This document shows positions 27,324 to 31,013 of a stretch of 31,013 nt of DNA, one piece after another. Positions within the stretch are counted from its first letter, which is position 1. Each line of letters starts with the position of its first letter. The stretch is from a virus. Under the pieces are notes generated by a model. It saw only the letters and a list, made by a program, of their open reading frames with translations. It was not told where the DNA came from and did not search any database. Made by a program: the position numbers and the translations under genes. The stretch is from IMG/VR virus record IMGVR_UViG_3300013009_000019, positions 1 to 31,013 of that record; one strand, written 5' to 3'.

Positions 27324-28391
27324 ATGTTTGGTCCAAACCATTACGTGCCGATCTTGAAATCCAAGCGGGCTGAATTCAAAGCTCTTTCGATGCTCAAGCC
27401 GAAAGCGCAATTGCTGTATACCCCACTATTTGAATTCGTGGGTCAAGTTGAAGACGAAGACAAGATGCGGCGATCTATTGAACAATTCGCGGAGCGACTG
27501 CTCAATTTCGTAGGTACCGAACACAAATTCTTCGTTGATCTGAAACGAGTAAATTTGTCCATCTCAGTTGGAGGACATTCACTTACTCAGTATCTGTTCG
27601 AAGAACTGCGAAGAAACCAACTAAAAGCAATACCGGTTACGGGTCTAAGCCGGGATCTGAATTACCAAAGCGACATCCGCCGTGTTCATTCCACAGATAA
27701 ACTTGGAATTTGTCTTAGACTTACGCCAGCCGACTTTACAAACACATGTGCCATCGAGAGTTTGATTTATTTGCTCGATTGTAGTGCATCCGAGGTCGAC
27801 TTGATCATCGACTTAGGACACATAGATGAAAACATGTTGCCTCTTTTGAAAATGAGCGTGATAGACTTGCTGTCCCGATTACCCTCACTTCTAGAATATC
27901 GAACTTTCACGCTTGCCGGATCCTCATTTCCATCTTCTATGGGAAATGTAAGCACCTATTCCGTTACATACATACCTAGAGTCGAATGGGAATTGTGGAA
28001 ACATTTATATCTATCACGCTCGTCTTTACCTCGCATTCCCTCGTTCTCGGATTATGGTGTGGATAACCCAAATCCGCTCGAAGACTTTGATCCAAGAACT
28101 ATGAAAATATCGGCGAACATCCGATACACGTGTGAAGAGAACTGGATAATCTTCAAAGGCGGAGATTTGCGAAAAGGGAAAGGACACGACCAGTATTTCG
28201 ATTTGGCTTGTGACGTCACACACCATACGTGTTATGCAGGTCCTGACTTCAGTTGGGGAGACGCAAGGATTCTCTCATATGCAAAGAAAGAACCGGATAA
28301 AGGCGGAACGCCTGGTACGTGGAGAGAAATTGCATACAATCATCACATTGAATATGTCATTCACCAGATCTCCAACCTTTCCTGGCCTTGA
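27324..28391 (+). CDS. Beta-family protein (355 aa), candidate defence component
   Basis: ATG 27324 begins MFGPNHYVPILKSKRAEFKA, the characteristic start of Beta-family proteins (HYVPILKxKxxExxAL), followed by LLYTPLFEFVG. The pattern of alternating strands and helices (FFVDLKRVNLSISVGG, then AIPVTGLSRDLN and SEVDLIIDLGHIDENML) suggests a TIM-barrel-like fold. The C-terminal half has SANIRYTCEENWIIFKGGDL and the closing EIAYNHHIEYVIHQISNLSW. From memory, the family is named for Beta of satellite phage P4, part of the gop-beta-cII module reported to protect against phage. Its end overlaps the convergent sce7726-type gene by 35 bases. Codon composition is A/T-richer than the phage core. Family confidence is good; role is inferred. 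Confidence 0.78.
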   Translation: MFGPNHYVPILKSKRAEFKALSMLKPKAQLLYTPLFEFVGQVEDEDKMRRSIEQFAERLLNFVGTEHKFFVDLKRVNLSISVGGHSLTQYLFEELRRNQLKAIPVTGLSRDLNYQSDIRRVHSTDKLGICLRLTPADFTNTCAIESLIYLLDCSASEVDLIIDLGHIDENMLPLLKMSVIDLLSRLPSLLEYRTFTLAGSSFPSSMGNVSTYSVTYIPRVEWELWKHLYLSRSSLPRIPSFSDYGVDNPNPLEDFDPRTMKISANIRYTCEENWIIFKGGDLRKGKGHDQYFDLACDVTHHTCYAGPDFSWGDARILSYAKKEPDKGGTPGTWREIAYNHHIEYVIHQISNLSWP

Positions 28392-28926
28392 TCCGCTCCA
28401 ATACAAGATTGGCCAACTCAGGAACAGGGAGTGAGTTGGCCAATCTTGACCAAATTTCCGATCGAGGTTTAGTCCTCACCCCTCGATCAAGTCCTAAGCG
28501 CTCTAACACTTGGAGTGCCTCTTCACGCCAAAGTAGCTGCACTATGGCATACGGATCAAGGCTCGGATTCTCACGAGGAGGCCGTTCTTCATAAAAATCG
28601 ATTCGAGTGTCACATTCCGCAGGAACGCAAATCCCCCACCAGTCAGGGACGATGTTGCGCACCTGTTTGACATGCTCCTCTGCAGCAACAATGACTACCC
28701 GGTTAAGCACCTTGGAATACGTCTCTTGCTGAACAGGAAGGCGTTCCAGCGTATCCCGAGGGCTCTTGATTTCATATCCGGTTAATATGCCATTAACAAC
28801 TGCGACATCAACACGAGACGAACCTTGACAAAGACCGAGCTCATCTATGATAAGCGTATCAGGCTCATGTGCATGCTGCTCTCGAAGTTCGCGATGCAGA
28901 GCCTCACGAATGTCCTTGTCACGCAT
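28357..28926 (-). CDS. sce7726-family predicted PD-(D/E)xK nuclease (189 aa)
   Basis: ATG 28926 follows AGGAGGGG; GTG 28932 is too close to it. The N-terminus MRDKDIREALHRELREQHAH, then PDTLIIDELGLCQGSSRVDV and AVVNGILTGYEIKSPRDTLE shows a classic nuclease-like core: acidic E in the first helix, D at the strand (SRVDVA) and E-x-K (YEIKS). Further family signatures are RLPVQQETYSKVLNRVVIVA and VPDWWGICVP. These match the sce7726 family, often encoded beside Beta-type or sce7725-type proteins. The gene is on the opposite strand to the Beta gene, convergent with it and overlapping by 35 bases. It has its own promoter and palindromic operator at 28961-28993. Nuclease activity is predicted, not shown. 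Confidence 0.82.
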   Translation of the reverse strand: MRDKDIREALHRELREQHAHEPDTLIIDELGLCQGSSRVDVAVVNGILTGYEIKSPRDTLERLPVQQETYSKVLNRVVIVAAEEHVKQVRNIVPDWWGICVPAECDTRIDFYEERPPRENPSLDPYAIVQLLWREEALQVLERLGLDRGVRTKPRSEIWSRLANSLPVPELANLVLERIKARKGWRSGE

Positions 28927-28960
28927 GCACACGCCCCTCCTAAGCTACAGAAGCCCTCAT

Positions 28961-28993
28961 GACTAATTTAGTCTCACCTGATTACCTGGTCAA
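28961..28993 (-). promoter_or_regulatory. Promoter of the sce7726-type gene, overlapped by a perfect palindrome
   Basis: On the minus strand TTGACC (28993-28988), a 17-base spacer, then TAAATT (28970-28965). The perfect 13-bp palindrome GACTAATTTAGTC (28961-28973) covers the -10 and likely start site, so this promoter is probably repressed by an unidentified dimeric protein. Confidence 0.65.
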
Positions 28994-29080
28994 GAAATCG
29001 CGATTGTTTCCCTCTTCCATTTCTCCTGGAGATGCATTACAATACGAACACATGTTCCTTTGGCGCTGTGGGAGGGAAAC

Positions 29081-29653
29081 ATGTACAGGCACCTAGACTC
29101 CGCAATCGAACGGTACTATCGCCAGCACAACATTTGCTTTCCCCATGACATCGACCTCGAAGCACTTGCGGAAGAAAACGGCATCCCAGTGCGTTATCTC
29201 CCGCGCTCATCCAAAGCCTACGAGCTCAAAGGCGGGCGGCATCTGATCATCGTCGACAGCCGTGTGGATTATCGGCAGCAACGCGTCGAGCTCGCCCACG
29301 AACTCGGCCATGTACTGCTCCACACCGGCACGCAATGGCACCTACCAGCTCTATTCCGAGTCAAAGAAGAACGACAAGCCGAGCACTTCGCGATGTGCGC
29401 CCTGGCGCCCACCTTCATGCTCTTGCCGATGATCGAAGAAGGCGCGGACCGTCGCGTGCTCGCAGCAAGGCTTGCCGATGAGTTTCGCGTACCGGAAGCG
29501 TTCATGGACCGACGTCTGGACCTCTTGCGCGCGCAACTAGAGTACGCGCCTTCGCGAGCGCGTCTGCAAATCGCCGAGTCGTGCGCCCGATACGGATTTG
29601 CCGTGTGGATCACCATCGCTCTGTCGACCTTGGGCGGTTTGGCCGCATGCTGA
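29081..29653 (+). CDS. ImmA/IrrE-family metallopeptidase (190 aa)
   Basis: ATG 29081 has GGGAGGG six bases upstream; an upstream TTG is in frame but not needed. The protein contains QQRVELAHELGHVLLHTG with the HExxH zinc motif, then EERQAEHFAMCALAPTFML, in which the downstream Glu supplies the third ligand. This is the ImmA/IrrE pattern: in ICEBs1 ImmA cleaves the ImmR repressor to induce excision. Here no XRE gene is directly adjacent; the nearest are the two switch repressors 3-4 kb left. A C-terminal hydrophobic stretch (FAVWITIALSTLGGLAA) might be a membrane segment, unusual for ImmA. It ends 15 bases before the integrase start and may be cotranscribed with it. Confidence 0.9.
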   Translation: MYRHLDSAIERYYRQHNICFPHDIDLEALAEENGIPVRYLPRSSKAYELKGGRHLIIVDSRVDYRQQRVELAHELGHVLLHTGTQWHLPALFRVKEERQAEHFAMCALAPTFMLLPMIEEGADRRVLAARLADEFRVPEAFMDRRLDLLRAQLEYAPSRARLQIAESCARYGFAVWITIALSTLGGLAAC

Positions 29654-29668
29654 TGGAGGTGCCAATCG

Positions 29669-30811
29669 ATGCGTGGACATGTGCGTAAGCGCGGAAACAA
29701 GTGGTCGGTCGTGGTCTACCTGGGCTACGACGAAAACGGAAGGAAGCGCTACAAGTGGCATGGGGGATTCGCCACAAAACGCGAAGCTGAGCGTTTCCTT
29801 GCCTCACTCGTCGAGAAGATTCACGACGGCACGTACGTGGAACCCACCAAGGAAACTGTGGGGTCCTATTTCAGTCGATGGCTGGAGGACAAGCAATCTG
29901 AACTTCGCTACAACACGCTCAAGAAATACCGATGGCTCACCAGCCATTATGTAGTTCCCAACCTAGGCAAGGTCCCATTAGCGGATCTGCAACCGCGACA
30001 CCTCCAGTCGCTGTACACGTCCTTGCGCACGGGACGCAACGGAAAACGCTTGTCCGACCGCTCCATCCTGCATCTTCACGTGATGATCCACGGTGCCCTT
30101 GAGCGCGCGGTCCGATGGGGCTTAGTATCCCGAAACGTGGCGGAGCTTGTGGATCCGCCTCGAGTACGCGAGAAGGAGATGCAGGTCTGGTCCGTCGATG
30201 AGGTGCAACGTTTCCTGGAGGCGGCGCGCGAGTATCGGTATTACATGGTGTTCCTGTTAGCGATCACGACGGGCATGCGAAAGGCGGAGATCTGCGGCTT
30301 AAAATGGGAAGACATCGACTTGGATACCGGCCATATCACGGTGCGCCGATCCCTCGTCTATGTGCAGGGCGAGCCGCGGTTCGAAGAGCTGAAGACAGCC
30401 AAGAGCCGGCGAGTCGTGTCGATTCCGCCAGAAGTCGTCGCGGAGCTGCGGCGCCACCGCGCGCAACAGGCCCAAGAGAAACTATTGATGGGAGCAGCGT
30501 ATCAAGACCACGGCCTGGTCAACTGTCGCGCAGACGGCAGGCCCATCTACTACCGCACGCTCGATAACCAGTGGCTCAAGGCACAAGAGCAGGCGGGCGT
30601 GCGCCGCATCCGATTCCATGACTTGCGTCACACACACGCGTCCCTGTTGTTCGAGCAAGGCGTGCCCCTCAAACTCATCTCGGAGCGCCTAGGGCATGCA
30701 CGCAGCAGTATCACACTGGACATCTATACGCACGTCCGGCAGGAACAGCATGACGATGTCGCTCGGACATTCGGCACATTGCTATTCGGGAGCGAACGTG
30801 GCGCCAAATAA
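29669..30811 (+). CDS. Tyrosine recombinase (phage integrase), 380 aa
   Basis: ATG 29669 has GGAGGTG upstream. An arm-binding N-terminus (MRGHVRKRGNKWSVVVYLGY, then KWHGGFATKREAERFLA) is followed by a SAM-like core-binding domain (ETVGSYFSRWLEDKQSELRY) and the catalytic domain. Catalytic residues visible: Arg204 (TGMRKAEICGL), Lys245 (ELKTAKSRRVV), His317 and Arg320 (RFHDLRHTHAS), His343 (ERLGHARSS) and Tyr353 (TLDIYTHV). All are present, so the enzyme should be active. It belongs to the Int family that uses tRNA genes, and it lies 106 bases from the 3' end of tRNA-Cys. Such proximity marks the prophage end. Xis is probably the HTH protein at 23792. Confidence 0.97.
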   Translation: MRGHVRKRGNKWSVVVYLGYDENGRKRYKWHGGFATKREAERFLASLVEKIHDGTYVEPTKETVGSYFSRWLEDKQSELRYNTLKKYRWLTSHYVVPNLGKVPLADLQPRHLQSLYTSLRTGRNGKRLSDRSILHLHVMIHGALERAVRWGLVSRNVAELVDPPRVREKEMQVWSVDEVQRFLEAAREYRYYMVFLLAITTGMRKAEICGLKWEDIDLDTGHITVRRSLVYVQGEPRFEELKTAKSRRVVSIPPEVVAELRRHRAQQAQEKLLMGAAYQDHGLVNCRADGRPIYYRTLDNQWLKAQEQAGVRRIRFHDLRHTHASLLFEQGVPLKLISERLGHARSSITLDIYTHVRQEQHDDVARTFGTLLFGSERGAK

Positions 30812-30838
30812 CTTCGGGCCACGAAGATTAGCAGTAGA

Positions 30839-30864
30839 TTTGCAAATGCTGAGGTTTGCAAATG
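30839..30864 (+). repeat. Direct repeat between integrase and tRNA, possible arm-type sites
   Basis: TTTGCAAATG occurs at 30839-30848 and again at 30855-30864, sixteen bases apart and in the same orientation. Short direct repeats beside an integrase gene and its attachment site are typical arm-binding sites. The proposal is by position only. Confidence 0.45.
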
Positions 30865-30867
30865 AAA

Positions 30868-30899
30868 GACGCGGCCGCGAAGACCTCGCGAGCCGCGTC
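30868..30899 (-). terminator. Strong hairpin downstream of tRNA-Cys, probable terminator
   Basis: GACGCGGC-CGCGA, loop AGACC, TCGCG-A-GCCGCGTC: thirteen pairs with one bulged base. On the minus strand it lies about 20 bases past the tRNA 3' end and is followed by TTTCATTTGC, a modest T-run. On the plus strand the T-run (30909-30913) begins ten bases after the stem. It probably terminates tRNA-Cys, and may also end the integrase transcript. Confidence 0.6.
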
Positions 30900-30917
30900 A
30901 CAACAAGCTTTTTCAAC

Positions 30918-30991
<74 letters not shown>

Positions 30992-31013
30992 TTGAGGCCG
31001 CGCAACCCGGACA

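Overview
The window is the right-hand part of an integrated temperate siphovirus (tailed phage with a long non-contractile tail). It lies against the 3' end of a tRNA-Cys gene. Strong AGGAGG-type ribosome binding sites, frequent GTG and TTG starts, RecT/YqaJ recombination genes, a DnaD-type initiator, an ArpU-like late activator and ImmA/IrrE all point to a Bacillota host. The high G+C phage backbone suggests an Alicyclobacillaceae-type thermophile; that last step is inference.

Layout from the left. Positions 1-15870 (minus strand) hold the late structural operon, which reads right to left: small and large terminase, portal, MuF-type head protein carrying a C-terminal HEFGH zincin domain, small Cys protein, XkdF-like protease, probable scaffold, major capsid protein with an inserted beta-rich domain, connector and neck proteins, tail tube, tail-assembly chaperones with a programmed -1 frameshift, and a tape measure gene. 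The tape measure gene is interrupted by one in-frame TGA and runs off the left edge. Two Rho-independent terminators sit inside the operon, after the small Cys gene and before the capsid gene. Holin, endolysin and tail fibre genes are not in the window. At 16182-16873 (plus strand) a HicA/HicB toxin-antitoxin pair sits between the late activator and the terminase genes.

Positions 16896-24621 (minus strand) form the early/middle operon, in transcription order: Cro-like XRE protein, an unknown protein, an excisionase-type HTH protein, a second small XRE protein, small proteins, YqaJ-type exonuclease, RecT annealing protein, a small wHTH-like protein, DnaD-type initiator, DnaC-like loader, small proteins, RecU-like resolvase, and the ArpU-like late activator. 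A G/C-rich repeat cluster inside the initiator gene and three DnaA-box-like sequences at 23772-23800 are candidate replication elements.

Positions 24622-26458 carry two complete divergent XRE repressor switches in tandem. In both, a palindromic operator fills the 17-bp spacer of the leftward promoter. The inner switch controls the lytic operon. The outer one sits directly upstream of an A/T-richer cargo: an unknown protein with a C-terminal winged-helix-like region, a Beta-family protein, and a convergent sce7726-family predicted PD-(D/E)xK nuclease with its own palindrome-overlapped promoter. This cargo is the best candidate for a little-described phage-defence system.

Positions 29081-30991 carry an ImmA/IrrE metallopeptidase, a tyrosine integrase, a strong hairpin and tRNA-Cys(GCA), which marks one prophage end. 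The other attachment site lies outside the window to the left.
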